From contig JAAVVG010000006.1 in NCBI GenBank assembly GCA_012976225.1, forward strand, positions 806,001-870,000: 64,000 nt of DNA, read 5' to 3'. Below the pieces are notes generated by a model. The model was given only the letters and a program-made list of their open reading frames with translations. It did no database searches and was not told where the DNA came from. Below are positions 19,399 through 31,875 of the stretch, piece after piece. The position numbers and the translations under genes were made by a program. How positions within the stretch are numbered: the stretch's first letter is position 1; the number at the start of each line of letters is the position of its first letter. This DNA comes from Golubevia sp. BC0850. Taxonomy: Eukaryota > Basidiomycota > Exobasidiomycetes > Golubeviales > Golubeviaceae.

Positions 19399-22213
19399 TC
19401 ACTTGTTCAACGCAACATCCACCAAATCCCCATCAACCAAATTCCAATGAGCTAAACTTTGTTTCAAAGTAGCAGCTTTACCATTGACTTTAATCTTAAG
19501 TTTACTAGCCCCAACTTTCCCTTCCAGATATTCAGCCTGTACTCTATCTCTAATGGAACCAATAGTAGCAGTTGGAGGTAGGTCTTCAAAGGGCACGATA
19601 GATCCATCAGCTTTGGAACTAATAGAAGCAGCCTCTGGAAGTTGAATAGAGATAGAAATTGAATTTGGACGAGATTGAATCCAATCCTTCTCTGGATGAA
19701 GAGCGCCATTTGGAAGCTTCTCTAATTGAACAACCTTTGGACCTGTAGGAGCTCCATGAGGGGGAGACACCGCTGGAGTTCCATTGAATTGAGGAAGGCT
19801 GTCGGCAGCAGGTCCTGTAGGAGCATTTGGAGGAGGAGCGGGTGACCCTAACGCTGCTCTTTGAGCTGAAGGTTCATCGGCAGGTTCTCCTTCAGCCGGT
19901 CGCTTCTGACCTGCTAAAGTAGAAGGAGCTGGAGAACCAGTTGAAGCTGAAGGACCGTTAGGAATCAAAGATGGAACTGGAGAACCAATTTGACCTGGCC
20001 TAGTCGGAAGACCAGCGTTGGCCAATCTAGGACCAGTAGGTGGAGCAGCTTGAGGTCCAATAGCAGTAGCTTCAGCTAATTTCCTTCTCCTTTCCATATC
20101 AGCCTGAACTTCATCTTGATTTACGTTTCTATTGAAGGTCTCTCTTGTAGATTTACTACTATTAGCATGTCCATCCCAAATCATCTTTTCTCTTTCCCTT
20201 CTCTTTTTGTTTTCCTCTTCCTCTCTCTTTTCTCTTAAAACCTCTTCTGCTTCAGAACCAAATACATCAGTTCTATTAGAAGCTAAATGTCTTAAGAACT
20301 TAGAAGGATCAGCCCCTTCATGCAAAGCAGCATGTTGAGCCTTCTTTGATTCCAATTCGTCTCTCTGTTGAGTGTATCTTGGATGCAACAAATCGACTCT
20401 AACATGTTCCGCCAGTTCCTCAACGAGAACTGAAAGTCCACAAACTGGACAAAGTGCGGTTGCGTTCTTAGAAGCTTGTCTTTCCGCCAGAGTCTTTGGA
20501 ACATAATCCTTTCTAATCTTAACCTGAGAATTGAATGGAACCGAAGAAGCAGGAGATCGATCTTGTTCTTGAGCAGCCTTCCCTTCATCGTCACTTTCAT
20601 CCATTTCCATATCTTGATCTTGATCTTGATCTTCCTGAATTTCAGGTTCTTGACCTGCTTTGATTGGTTGAGCATCGATGGTCTCTCCTCCTCGTAAACC
20701 AAGATCCACAAGACCGGTTGATTTCTTCTTCTTTTCGATTCCTTCTTCATCATCCGAATCTCCTTCTCCTTCCACTTCCATAATCATGGCTGCCATTCTC
20801 TTTTGAGCTAAGGTCATGGATTCCATTTCTCGAAGTGACATTGGAGGTGGTAGGTCGATGTGTGCGTCCGTCTCTGTCAATTCGACTGTAGACACCACTA
20901 CGAAATCGTTCCAATCGATTTCGGCAAAGAGAGCTGCGAAGAGAAAGGGGGATGGAATGGGAAAGGAGGCAAGAGGTGAGGATGAGAATCAATTACTTGA
21001 GATTCAGAAATTCTTTTTCTGTCCAAACTTCAAGTTCTCCAGCCAACCCTCTAGAGCAGGTAGTTTCCTTTTCATTGCCTTCACTTGCTTTGAAGACAAT
21101 CTCAACCTCAAATCCTTCTCCCATCTCCACACTTTCATCTATCTCTCGTCCCAACTCACCTTTCTGTTCCTCCTCCTCACTCTCCTTCTTCTTCCTCTTT
21201 TCTCTAATCCATTTCTCCCATTCGCTTCTTTTCTTGCTAGCTTCCAAGATTTGCATTCTAGGACCTCCTCTACCAGGTCCAACCTTAGGTTTGAGATTCC
21301 CTCCCTTTTCACCCTCCTTCAATTCCTCTTCCTCCCAACCTGATTTGAGTCTTTCGAGAGCTACAGCAGGAGGATTGATGACTCTTTGATATTGAGAGAC
21401 CAAATGATTGAAGAAAGAGAATAGAGAATGAGAGGGTCTTAGGAATTCGAATTGATAGGATCTACCTTCTCTTGCTTGAAGAGAGGAAGCGAAAGGGCGA
21501 CCATTCCTTGCTGTGAATAAGGCTGTTAATTTGATGATATCTCTGAGAGGGGTAGAGGAGAGGAGAAGGGTAGGGAATAGGGTTCAGATGGTTAGGTTGA
21601 GAGGAGGAAGATTAGAGCTAATCCCAGCCAGCCAGCCAGCCCTCTCTGATCCTGATCCTCATACTCACAGATCAATTGGAGTAATGTTAGGTAACTGAGC
21701 AGAGAAATCAAAAGGATACGGTTCTTCTGGACCTTCATCTTCCAATCCCCCATTCATTTCCTCATTCCCAGTCTGACCTTCCTTCTTCCCATTGCCAGCC
21801 AACCCCTTTGCCATCTCACTATCCTTGTAGTTATCAGGATTCAAGGTGAAATCGATTTTCATTCTATAATAAGCATGATAAGGATCTGATTCATTCAAGA
21901 AAGCGAACTTAGTGTTACTCCTTTCATCTGACTTGATCTTTGATTCGAATTGAATTCCATTCCTTGCAACGAAAGAAGCTGTTTTGTCAACTATTTGTCG
22001 AATATCTGGTGGAGGATAAATCAATCCTGCTGTAGATGCGAATTTGGAGGCAGAAGTTGTAAATGGTTTAGAAGTTGAGGATTCAGTTAACTCATCTACA
22101 TCTTCAACTGTTGCTTTCTTTGGAGGGTTCCTAATACTTGATGGGTTGATGATGGATTCAGTTTCATCTGTAGAAGATAACTTTGGAGCTGGAAGATTCA
22201 ATCCACCTGACAT
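19399..22213 (-). CDS. SF3A1: Splicing factor 3A subunit 1 (SF3a120/Prp21)
   Basis: Three exons, 22213-21669, 21542-21085 and 20933-19399, encode 845 residues. The second donor (A|GTGAAG at 21084) was chosen because it is the one that keeps phase into A-E-I-D-W-N-D-F-V-V-V. SURP1 is at about 68-122 (F-V-A-R-N-G then N-P/D-P-Y-H-A-Y-Y), SURP2 at about 182-236 (F-T-A-R-N-G-R-P-F then Y-Q-F-E-F-L). A PRP21-like middle includes C-P-V-C-G and D-L-L-H-P-R-Y. A Pro/Ala-rich linker is followed by a C-terminal ubiquitin-like domain (about 760-845) closing G-D-L-V-D-V-A-L. It is a subunit of the SF3a complex of the U2 snRNP, needed for branch-site recognition. Confidence 0.92.
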
Positions 22214-22365
22214 TGAATCTTAGGATGAGGATGATGAGGATAGATAATAGATGATGATGCTGAGCGCAGTGTGAAGAGAAGGACGGATTGCTTCCAAGGT
22301 GTGTTAAGAGAGAGCTCGCTCTTGGCCACATCACATCAAGCTAATCTAATCTCATCTCTCAAAGA

Positions 22366-24505
22366 ATGAGTTCAAATGATTCTAGTAACATTGAGAGTGG
22401 CTCAATTGAGTTACCAGAGCAATTGGCTGTGGGAAGGGAGAAACGTAGTACTGCTGGAAACAGGTTAGTAGAAATAGCAAGTGGAAGGTAGCACAAGGAA
22501 GAAGATTGTCCATTTCTTACTCTTTCTCTCCCTTTCTTTCTTTCTTTCTTTCTTCCAATCATTCACTTGAAACTTGATAATGGAAACCGAATCCTAATCG
22601 CTATCCTTGCCCCGTAGGATGAGGGCTTTGCTAGAAAGAGAGATAGAGAAGGATGAGCTCTTCGAAGAGGTGGAGAATGATGTCGATTTCGAGGAGGCAA
22701 AGGGTGAGTCTCATCAGGGTCTATGGAGCTCTCAGATGGCTCATATTCGATTTGGAAGGGGGAGTAGGAGGTGGAGCGGAGATGATGAGGCAGTGGTTCT
22801 GAGGTACAGAAAGAGCTCATCCAAGTCCTCTCTCTGGAATCCCATCTCAATTTTTTCAAACAGACGAGCACGATATCATAGACTCAGATTTCGATCAAGA
22901 CAGTCCAGATGAGGCCACTTACGAAGATGGAGATGACGTGGAAGAGCGTGCCATTGAAGCTCAAGAAAAGGCTGATAAGAAGGTGAATCTTCCTCGAACT
23001 CCCTTTTGAAGTTCTTGGAGAGCTGATGATGAAAATTCTCATTTGTTTCTATACAGGCCTCTCGGGCAAAGACTGGACCAGCAGCTCTCAAGCGATCCTT
23101 TGGACTTCCAAAAGCCAGACCTCCTCCTTCAACCCAAGCAACCACTACTACTTCTTCTTCTTCCGAACTTCCCACTTCAAGACGAACCATCAAAAGAATC
23201 TCCTTCGCTCCTCAAGGTTCCACGAAAAGGAAAACTTCTGATTCGTCCAGAGTTAGAACCTCTTCAAGAAAATCGACGGTGAAAGTGAAATTAGAAACCC
23301 AAACGAAATTGAAAGCGGAAGAAGATAGAAAAGCAGCCTTGCCAGTTCGAGAGAGAAGGAAAAAGAAACCTAGATTAACTCAAGATGCTCTCATTGCAGA
23401 AGCTTTGGAAATGGAAGAAATCAATCGTGAGAATTTGAAATGGTTTCTGGAACAAGAAGAAGAAAAGAAAGCTAAATTGAGAAATGTTGGTGGGAATAAG
23501 ATTGTTGGACCTTTTCTTAGATGGCAATCAGTCGGATATGATAAATTGGGTTATAAGTTAGGTGAAATTAACGATGATGATCATTTTGATGACTATGGAA
23601 ACTTGATTGAACCTGAGATTCAACCAGCTGCTGCTGCTGGTGGTTCCACTTCCGATTTGACTTCAACTTCAGCCTCTGCTCTTCCTTCAACTTCGAATCA
23701 GATCTCAACCATCTCCAGTAATGAAGCAACTCTAGATCCAGTATTTGCTGCTAGAGCTGAGACTTCTGCTCAAAAGGCTGCAGCTTTGGAGGTGATTCCT
23801 TCAAACGCTGCCATTGCTGCTAAAGCCAGAGAAGGAGCTACTGCAAGAGCTTACGTTTCAATTCATGATTTACCGGAAGATTCAACTTGGGTAGATGAAT
23901 TCACTGCTTTCCTAGGTGACCATTGTTCTTGGGATGCTATCCCTGTCGTACCAACTAGAAACAGACCTCTTAGACCTAAAAGAAGCATTTGTCCAATCAC
24001 TGGTTTACCTGCTGTTTATAAAGATCCTAGAAGTGGAATCCCTTATGCTAATAAAGAAGCTTACGAAACTCTAACCGACCTTCTAGACAACAAGTTCATT
24101 TGGACTGGAAGTGGGGGCAGTGGAGAAAGTTCAGGTGCAGTTGTTCTTGGAGGTGGTGGTGAAGGAGAATCAAGTTCGAGTCATTGGAAGCTAGGTGCTT
24201 ATGTAGGAAAAGAAGATGATAATGGGGCAGGGAATGTTTTGAAGAAGGCCAGATTAGATGTGATTCAATCTCAAACTTCTCAAAATCAAAATCGGAGAGA
24301 CGTTTATTCTAATCCTCGTTCGGGTTCAAGTTCAAACGAGGTTCTAAACTCTACTTTACCTCCTCACCTTCAAGTTTCAGATCCTGAGGCTCCTTTACCA
24401 CTGACTAGAGTTGGTCCGGCTCCTGGAGATGAAAGCGTTCTTTTACAGGCTGCTTTGAGTCTTCCCGAAGGAAGTTCTAGGAGTGGGGCTAGAAGAGGAG
24501 TGTAG
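22366..24505 (+). CDS. SWC2: YL1/VPS72-type subunit of the SWR1 complex
   Basis: Four exons, 22366-22463, 22618-22703, 22864-22982 and 23057-24505, encode 583 residues. The N-terminus has the YL1 pattern R-S-T-A-G-N-R-M, then an acidic D-E-H-D-I-I-D-S-D-F block that in this family binds H2A.Z-H2B. A basic stretch and R-K-K-K-P-R-L-T-Q lead to a helix with E-N-L-K-W-F. The C-terminal YL1_C motif (about 411-445) reads C-P-I-T-G-L-P-A-V-Y-K-D-P. The family is the Vps72/Swc2 subunit that brings the histone variant H2A.Z to SWR1. The gene lies head-to-head with SF3A1 (starts 152 bases apart), suggesting a shared promoter. Confidence 0.92.
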
Positions 24506-24854
24506 GAGGTTTCTCTTTCTCCCCTTTTGAGAATTTTTTCATTGTAATTTTTATATGTAGCGTCAATAATTGTAAAACCTTTCATTTCGTTGAGATTGGG
24601 CGAATAAGTAGACAGATATGTGATGGATGATCGAAGTTGTGTGATTAGCGAGAACATGAGGGCGGTCGAGAAAGATGTAGAATGGACGAGCGGTAAAACT
24701 TTGTACCAGACAGGAAACTGAAGCTTGATGAGATCGAGGGAGGTGAAATTTAAATAAATGAACAAATGACGAAGTAGACTGGAGTTTGTGAGAGAAAGGA
24801 GAGTCAGATAGGGAAGAGGATTTGGAAAGAGAGAACCAGTGAAGTGTAATTACT
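24506..24854. other. Short intergenic gap between convergent genes
   Basis: It holds the 3' flanks of the YL1 gene and the DUF6534 gene. The minus-strand frames crossing it are mirror frames of the YL1 end. Confidence 0.5.
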
Positions 24855-26466
24855 TCAACGCTTGCTTTCATCCTCTGAATAATCTAAATGACTTTCTCCA
24901 CTTTTTCTAGGATTACGTTGAAAGCTTGTTCTAGAAGAAGCGTCACTAGCATCTGGAGCTAGTAAATTCGCTGGAAAACTACTTAAACCAGGAGTTGTTG
25001 GAGGGGATGATAAATAATGAGGTTTCCCTTCTTCGTTCAATGCGTTTTCTAAATCTGAATCTTTCAAACCTTCAAACCTTTCTTCAATAGTTGTCACTTG
25101 AACCTGACTTCTATCATGTCGACTTGCAGTTCCTATTTGACTGAAATGCTTTCTAGTTGGGCTAAAGGAGAAATTAGAAGGAGAGTGGCCTGGACTTGAA
25201 GGACTTCTAATACTTCCTCCAATAGTCTTAGTACCAATCGAAAGCTTTCCAGTTCTAGTCTGACCTATCTTTTGACTTCTACTCTGAGAGTCTGAGATCC
25301 CATCCATTGCCATCATATCACTTGGATAACCACCACTTGCTGAACTTCCCCAACCTCTCATGTATGCTCTGGCATTTAAAGTACTGAACAGAGAGTTGAT
25401 GTAGAGTTTTCCTAGAGGGAAGTTGAAGATGAAATGAAGAGATGTGGTTGAAGCTGTGAATAAGATTAAATCTGTCACTTGGAAGAGAGTAGTGATTCCA
25501 TTAGTTTGGATTGTCGATCGGACCAATCTATGGACCAATTGATCTGTCGACTGGAATCCAGTCTTGGACTTTCTTAGAGTGTGGACTAGAGCCCCAGTGA
25601 TGAGAATGTCTGCCACGGTAGCAAAGGCAAGCCACTGAGAAGATGAGAAGAAGATGGGCGAATTGAAGATTAGTCCGGGTTCTGTTATTGAATTATCAAG
25701 ACTAGAAATGCGACCTCAACTAGTTTCCCAGCACTCACCAATATAACATAGACCTGAAAATCTTGGAACTCAACAAAGTATTTCACCACATGACACTTGT
25801 ATGAAGTTGCGATACTGCATGCGAAGGATGCAAGAGCGAAAAGCATGGCGATAGTTGCAACGACGTAAGAATGTGTCAGCTTCTTGACTCTCCAAGCAAA
25901 GAAACCTTGACAACTGAGGGCTATGATTGAGACCATGACTGGATCAGAGTTGAAAGACCAATTTGCTTGACTTGCGTTAGTGAAATCACCGAATCCTGTG
26001 ACCAAGTAATCGTACATGGAATGAGATATCAGGACCGTGTTGAGGGTGTCTGCTATCATAAGATAACCACAGAAGCATCGCATGAACTTTGTGTCATTCG
26101 GAAACCTCGTGAAGTAGAAGAAGGCCTGGATCAGAAGAGCCGAAAGGGTCAGTGGGAAAGACGTCGACACGAGCCCCTCTCCTCAAATGAAGCTGTTGTC
26201 TCCCTCTCTCTCACCTGCACGCAACTGGCACCATATAGCCACACGTTTAAGATGTAACCTATCATCATACACCCCTGATTAGAAAACAAAAGCTCCTTTT
26301 GGTTAGCGTTATCTCTAGAGAAGCGGTTTCGGTCTCTCATTCAGTCTCTCTCATTCAGTCTCTTTCATTCAGTCTCTCAAAAGTGCCGGAGCCGAAAAGG
26401 TCAGATGAAATGAATTCTATAAGAGCACAAACGTTTACTCACCAGCGTTAGATCAAGTTGACTCAT
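24855..26466 (-). CDS. Seven-helix membrane protein, DUF6534 type
   Basis: Four exons, 26466-26443 (eight codons), 26274-26215, 26125-25739 and 25634-24855, encode 416 residues with all introns in phase 0. Hydrophobic helices start at about 9 and continue through about 250, with the family pattern of a G-Y-I-L-N-x-W-L-Y-G-x-S-x-V-Q first helix, Y-F-T-R-F-P-x-D, a D-T-x-N-T third helix and a late A-D-I-L-I-T-G-A-L helix. The last about 160 residues are a polar Ser-rich cytoplasmic tail. DUF6534 proteins are abundant in basidiomycetes and their function is not established. The first intron holds a CT-rich tandem repeat. The 3' end converges on the YL1 gene. Confidence 0.82.
26333..26379 (+). 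repeat. Three-copy CT-rich tandem repeat in an intron
   Basis: TCTCTCATTCAG-like units of 12-14 bases are repeated three times inside the first intron of the DUF6534 gene. On the coding strand this reads CTGAATGAGAGA units. Confidence 0.75.
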
Positions 26467-27073
26467 GGTGAAACAGATGAAAGGAAAGAAAAGAAAAGAG
26501 GAAGGGGAACGCGGGAAAGAAAAGGAAAGGAGGATAAAAGATTTTGATTCTGGTTTTTCCAAGAGATTTTAATTTGCTTGATGATCAGACCTCGACGTGT
26601 CCGGTCCTGTTGTTTGATTATGTAGTGTGCACTTCGGGGGGAGACCCCCTCTTCACTTCTTTTCCAGATAAGGGGCTGTCTTTGGTTTGTTTGATTTGGA
26701 GTAGAGATCTTGGAAATGTAGTTGTATCTAATTGTGCTTTGAAGAGGATACTATAGGTTCAAGTTGTCTCTTGGTGTGGTCGAAGGAGGGAGCGCTACAC
26801 AAGTGAAGTGAAGCTAATGAAGGGGTACCACCCCTCCCTCCTTATATCAGGGAACATTCGTCATCGCGTCATCTTCAATTTAGCATTCAATGTATTCCTC
26901 AGAAGTTAAAGCTAACTGACTTTTTGATCTAGGTCCGTGACTTCAAAACTGCAAAGCATTTAATCTTCCCTTCTCGAAACTTTTTCAACATATCCCCTTT
27001 TCGCTCCTTATCTCTCCCCTCATACATTCTTTAACCTTTCTCCCCCCACTCTCTTTTCAACCACCTTCCCAAG
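26467..27073. other. Divergent promoter region
   Basis: It lies between the DUF6534 gene (minus) and the GMC oxidoreductase (plus). A TATATC site near 26843 and a CT-rich leader precede the start at 27074. The 26544-26756 frame shows no features. Confidence 0.5.
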
Positions 27074-29747
27074 ATGTTAGTGGGACTTCCTCTCTCCATT
27101 AGCATTCTTTCTAGTCTCGTACTAGCCTCTCCTTCAGCACGTCAAGTTCAAGAACAAAGCGTTGACATCCTCATTATTGGAGGTGGAAATGCGGGTCTCA
27201 CTGTTGCCAGTCGTCTTTCTGAAAATTCCAGTCTAGTCGTTGGGGTCCTTGAAGCTGGAGGTAGTGCTTTGGGAGATCCACTAGTTGATGTGAGTTATTT
27301 TTATTGCATGATACACCTTCAAAAACTCAGCTTTTCTTTCTCCGCCCCTCACAGATCCCGGGATACTTTGGAAAAGACATCGGAACTGTGAGTTGAGGAG
27401 AATGTGAAGGCAAAGGAAGGGGTAAGGAGAGGGTCGTTGAGGTTGAGTTCGAGTTCGAGTGGTGTTGGACCTAGCTTTTCGTCTGCCAGGTCAAAACAAG
27501 GGATTGAGCTTTGAGATTGAAGAATTCGTACGTCTCTCTTCCGATTTTAGAAATACGATTGGAACATCACTTCGAAAGGTCACGGAAACATTCCTGATGT
27601 CTATTGGCCTAGAGGAAGAGGTTTGGGCGGGTGAGTTATACACCTCTTTTCTCAGCCGCCTCCTTTCTTCGCTCACGCACTTTTCTGTTTTCCGAATGCA
27701 GCTCAACCCTACTCAACTTTGAGGTCATGGATAGAGCTAGCAAAGCCGAGTACAACGCCTGGGAAGAGCTCGGTGAGTTTCAGAAGGGAGGGTAAACATG
27801 ACAAAGTGAGAGAGACTCGAATCGATTGACTGAGGTTCCGTCTTACTTATTTCTCACTCAGGATCCAAGGGGTGGAATTGGAAGAACCTTTACAAGTACA
27901 TGAAGAGATCAGAAGATTTCTCCGCTCCTACTGCTGAATACCAAAAGGCGACTGGAATCGACGTCGATGCTTCTGATTATGGCTCTACTCCAACTCCTTC
28001 CGTCAAGGTTTCGTTCCCAAGATACGTCAGCAAGCAAGTTTCTGGCTGGTTAAGTGCTTTCGAGTCTCTCGGTATCAAGTCTAACGATTCTCCTCTAGCT
28101 GGGGATAATCTTGGAGCCTCCATCCAACCTTCAAACATCAACCCATACAATTCAACTCGCTCTCATTCTGCTGCTGCTTACTATCATCCATTCAGCTATC
28201 GCGAGAAGTGAGTGTCTTTGGGGCCCTGGACTGGGAAGTTCGCGGCTCTGGACTGGGTTTTGGAATCTCATCTCGTTTTCTCACTCCCCCTGAAATCACT
28301 GCTCTTCAGTCTTCGTGTCATCACAGGAGCTCAGGCCCAGAAGATCAACTTTTACAAGAAGAAGTCTTCTTGTGGAAAGATCAAAGCTAAGTCGGTCACT
28401 TACATCAAGGACGGACAACTCTTCAACATCACTGTCAATCAGGAAGTCATCGTCTCGTAAGTAGAAAGCTTCGGGAGGGATTTCGAGGACGCGTTATCCA
28501 TCCAACCACTTGCTATACTTACTTGTCTCCTTGCTTGTTGGGTCTCCATAGTGCTGGTATTCAAAGCAGCGCAATCCTCGAGCTCTCTGGAATTGGTGAT
28601 CCGGACATCTTAGGGCAAGCCAACATCACCGCATTAGTCAAAAATGCGAACGTCGGGTCCAATCATCAAGATCATACTTACTCTGCTGCAGCCTTCGAGT
28701 TAGCTGAGGGAACCGTGACTCTAGACACTCTCAACAACAATGCTACTTTCGCAGCTGAACAAGCAGCTCTCTACGAATCCAATCAAACTTCAATCCTTCA
28801 ACAAACCGTCCCTTCGATCGCCTACTTGACTCTGGAACAATTGGTTGGAGCTAAAAGAGAAGCTGAACTCGTGGCTGAAGCTATTTCTTACGTCGCATCT
28901 CTAGGTCATCTACCGTACGCTACTACGCTGCGCAAGCAACTCGAATTCCTCACTACTCACAAGAAAACCTGTCCTCAAGTTGAGATGATTGGAATAGATG
29001 GCTTTTTCGCAACTACTGGAGCTCCTGAAGCCGGAAAGAGTTATCTCACACTTTTGGCAGCTCAACAACACAGTCTCAGTAGAGGATCTATTCATATCAA
29101 CGTATCCGATCCAACTGGATTACCTATTTTCTCTCATGGGTATTACACAGCTCCGTTTGACGTCGCTGTAGCAACGGAGGGTACGAAGTACCTTCGTAAG
29201 ATCGCAGGTACCCCTGAATACTCCTCTTACATCGTCAACGAGACTCTACCTGGTGCCGGAACCGACATCAAGAACTACACTACTACCGTAGGCTTCACAA
29301 CTGGTAGGTTTCCTTTTCTTTCAGCTTCTCGATGCTTTCTTAGTCTGACCGAAAAGCTTCTCCTTCTTCTCATCCCCTTTTTAGAATACCATAACATCGG
29401 TGAGTTAGACTTGACCTTCCCGACTTTGAACATTTCTTACCCTGTTTCCTTTTCTTTCATTCTTTCAGGAACTACTTCGATGTTGCCTCGTAACAAAGGA
29501 GGAGTCGTGGACAACCATCTCAAGGTCTATGGAACTTCCAACGTTCGAGTATGCGACGCATCCATTATTCCGTTAGTGCTCTAGTCAACAGCACGTTTGA
29601 ATCTTCGTGAGACATCTGATCTTCTTTCCATTCACCTTTCTTTGCTCTTACAGATTGCACATCAGTGCCCACATTCAAGCGACTGTCTATGGGATCGCCG
29701 AAGCTCTAGTCGATATCATGAACGGAAAGTTCGACTTCGACCCTTAG
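27074..29747 (+). CDS. Secreted GMC-family FAD oxidoreductase
   Basis: Ten exons: 27074-27289, 27355-27387, 27551-27630, 27702-27772, 27862-28207, 28310-28456, 28552-29303, 29385-29399, 29469-29571 and 29654-29747, giving 618 residues with consistent phases. Signal peptide 1-18. The dinucleotide-binding motif [10 protein letters not shown] is near 33-42, and the GMC signature W-P-R-G-R-G-L-G-G spans exons 3-4. The second GMC signature [16 protein letters not shown] opens exon 7. The active-site His lies in Y-H-N-I-G-T-T-S-M, with the family partner in [11 protein letters not shown]. Members include glucose and aryl-alcohol oxidases; the substrate cannot be read from sequence. Asn-X-Ser/Thr sites are common, fitting secretion. 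The family makes hydrogen peroxide outside the cell. Exon 8 is only 15 bases. A broken partial copy lies at 10027-10400. Confidence 0.88.
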
Positions 29748-30721
29748 TACCTTTAATCGGATGCAAATTAATAAGAGCGTTCTTAACTTCCACCTTTTGC
29801 CTTTTACAACCCAATCTCATCAATACCGTCATGTGTCGCCAACTCTCCTCTAGTCTCCCCCCTTAAAGTCCTTCACGAAATTCAACCTTGTAGACAGCTT
29901 ATCTACCCTCTTTATTCGAAAATATTAGCCCTTAAGAATCTACCATTACGGTGCGATGTCTGCTTGTTACTCCTCGGAGTAATTGGTAAGTATGCTTTCG
30001 ATGTCAACACCTCTCTCGACGCGCCTACTGACTCGATTTGTTGCCTTTATCCGCCACAAACAGCGGCTATCATCAATGAATTCAATGCTGTACCTTTCTG
30101 AGACTTGGAAGCTGGAGCAATGAACACTGAATTCAACTCTCAGCATGGTCTTTGGAAAAGTTATTAGTCAGAAGGGGTGGTCAATTCTTTCCTTCTCCCT
30201 CCATTTCCGTGTACTCATTTGTCATCGCAACTGATTTCTCTCTTGTGTGTCTTCTATATAGGAGTGATGATTGTGCCTGGAGATCTTGATCGATCAGGAG
30301 TCTCGATGTTCACTAATCCCTGACGCCAGAACAGGACAAGAAGTTTCTGTCAACTAATCTTTCTCTCTACTGCAGTCTAGTGATCGAGTTGTTCCTAAAT
30401 GAGTGTTTTTGGGTAACAAGAGTAACGTCGGCAATCGAGGTAGAAGTGATTTCAAAGACAGGGAAAAGTCTGAAAGTCTCCCACAGAAGCGAGAGAGCTA
30501 GGGAGGGCAGCGACGTTCGAAAGATGGAGAGGGGCTGGATGAGATTTGATGAAGCTCGAAGTTCTAAATGAGAAAGTGAGAAATTTAAACGGTCACAATC
30601 AGGGATAGACAGGGACGACTGATAGACTCCAGAGTCCGCTACCTTTCCTTCTCTCTCTCCACTCTCATCTTTATCCAACTCGCCCAACACGTTTTCAGCA
30701 ACACGCCTAGCCTTGAACAAA
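29748..30721. other. Intergenic stretch, nothing supported
   Basis: It runs from the end of the GMC gene to the HIT gene. An intron-like GTAAGT to ACAAACAG interval near 29989-30062 is present, but the flanking frames are very short. The 30367-30765 minus frame has no family features. Confidence 0.45.
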
Positions 30722-31875
30722 ATGAGCTCTAGCTTGAAACCGGATTGTCTCTTCTGCAAGATCATCAGATCAGAGATTCCTTCATTGAAGTTGTATGAGA
30801 CAGAGAAATCGCTCGCTTTCCGTGAGTGCCATGATGTCGTGTGAGCTGAACCTTCTATTCTCCTCCTGACTTTTCCTTTCCCTTTCCTTACACTTCTTGG
30901 TTATGTAGTCGACATAGGACCACTTTCTCCTGGACATGCTCTAGTCATTCCAAAGTATTGTAGTGAGAAGCTTCATGAGCTTCCAGATGACCATCTAGCA
31001 GAACTGCTTCCAATCGCAAAGAAGCTTGCCATTGCCTCCGGAGCTGAGAACTACAACATCTTACAGAACAATGGTAAACCGGCTCATCAGGTTAGTGCTC
31101 AGAGATGGACAGGTGATGAGTGCGAGGCGGGAAAGTAGAAGATGATGAGTGGGTGGTGATAGAGAACGGAAACGTTGATGGGATGATGGAACACAAGAAC
31201 GAAGTTCTGTTTGAGATCCTGAGAGATCTATCGAACTTGTCAAACAGTGTTCGAGCGGAACGAGTACGATATTGGACATGAGTAGCTGGACATCATTTTC
31301 CCAAAGCTGCCTCTGATTCTCCCAACCATTCCTTCCTACTCTCTTCCAAATTTTCGAATAAACAATAGGAAGTCTTCCATGTCCATGGTAAGTGTCGTAC
31401 TCACCTCGCTTCAACTCTGCAAATTCCGTCGAACTTCAAATCCTAATCTCTTCCTCTTTCCTCACCTCCTATCCTCCATTCTTTGCCTTCCTTAGTCCAT
31501 ATGATCCCAAAACCTTCTCCAAAAGCAGGTCTGATCGTCGGTTGGCCGCAAACTCAACCAGAAAAGAGCGAATTACAGAAGGTGAGTCCCACAACCTCTG
31601 GAAAGAAATTATCAGCTTTCCATCTCGGGGTCTTCAAAGATGTTTCCCTTTCCCTCAATCCCGACCTTGCTTCTGGGATTTGAGGACTTTTCTGTGATGG
31701 GTCTCGGGTTTGCTGACGCATACACTCGAATCTCCTCCCTACCTCTCTCTTCTTTTTGTCTCCCACTACCCCTTCTGTGCTTTCCTCTCACACCACCTCC
31801 CTTCTTCTCGACTACTAACGGAATCAACTTCCGACCCTCCTCAAGATCTTTGAGGAGATGAAGAACAAGCTCTGA
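30722..31875 (+). CDS. HNT1: HIT-family nucleotide hydrolase (HINT/Hnt1)
   Basis: Five exons, 30722-30821, 30909-31090, 31369-31387, 31496-31581 and 31846-31875, encode 138 residues, the normal size. It starts with C-L-F-C-K-I-I (the HINT zinc-like Cys pair) and D-I-G-P-L-S-P-G-H-A-L-V-I-P-K. N-Y-N-I-L-Q-N-N-G is followed by the histidine triad H-V-H-V-H-M-I-P-K, which is split between a 19-base exon and the next one. The last exon gives only nine residues and the stop. The enzyme cleaves AMP-lysine and other adenosine phosphoramidates in the cytosol or nucleus. Confidence 0.9.

Noticed and set aside
20132-21389. Several hydrophobic frames on the plus strand
   Set aside because: They are mirror frames of the SF3A1 coding exons and one intron.
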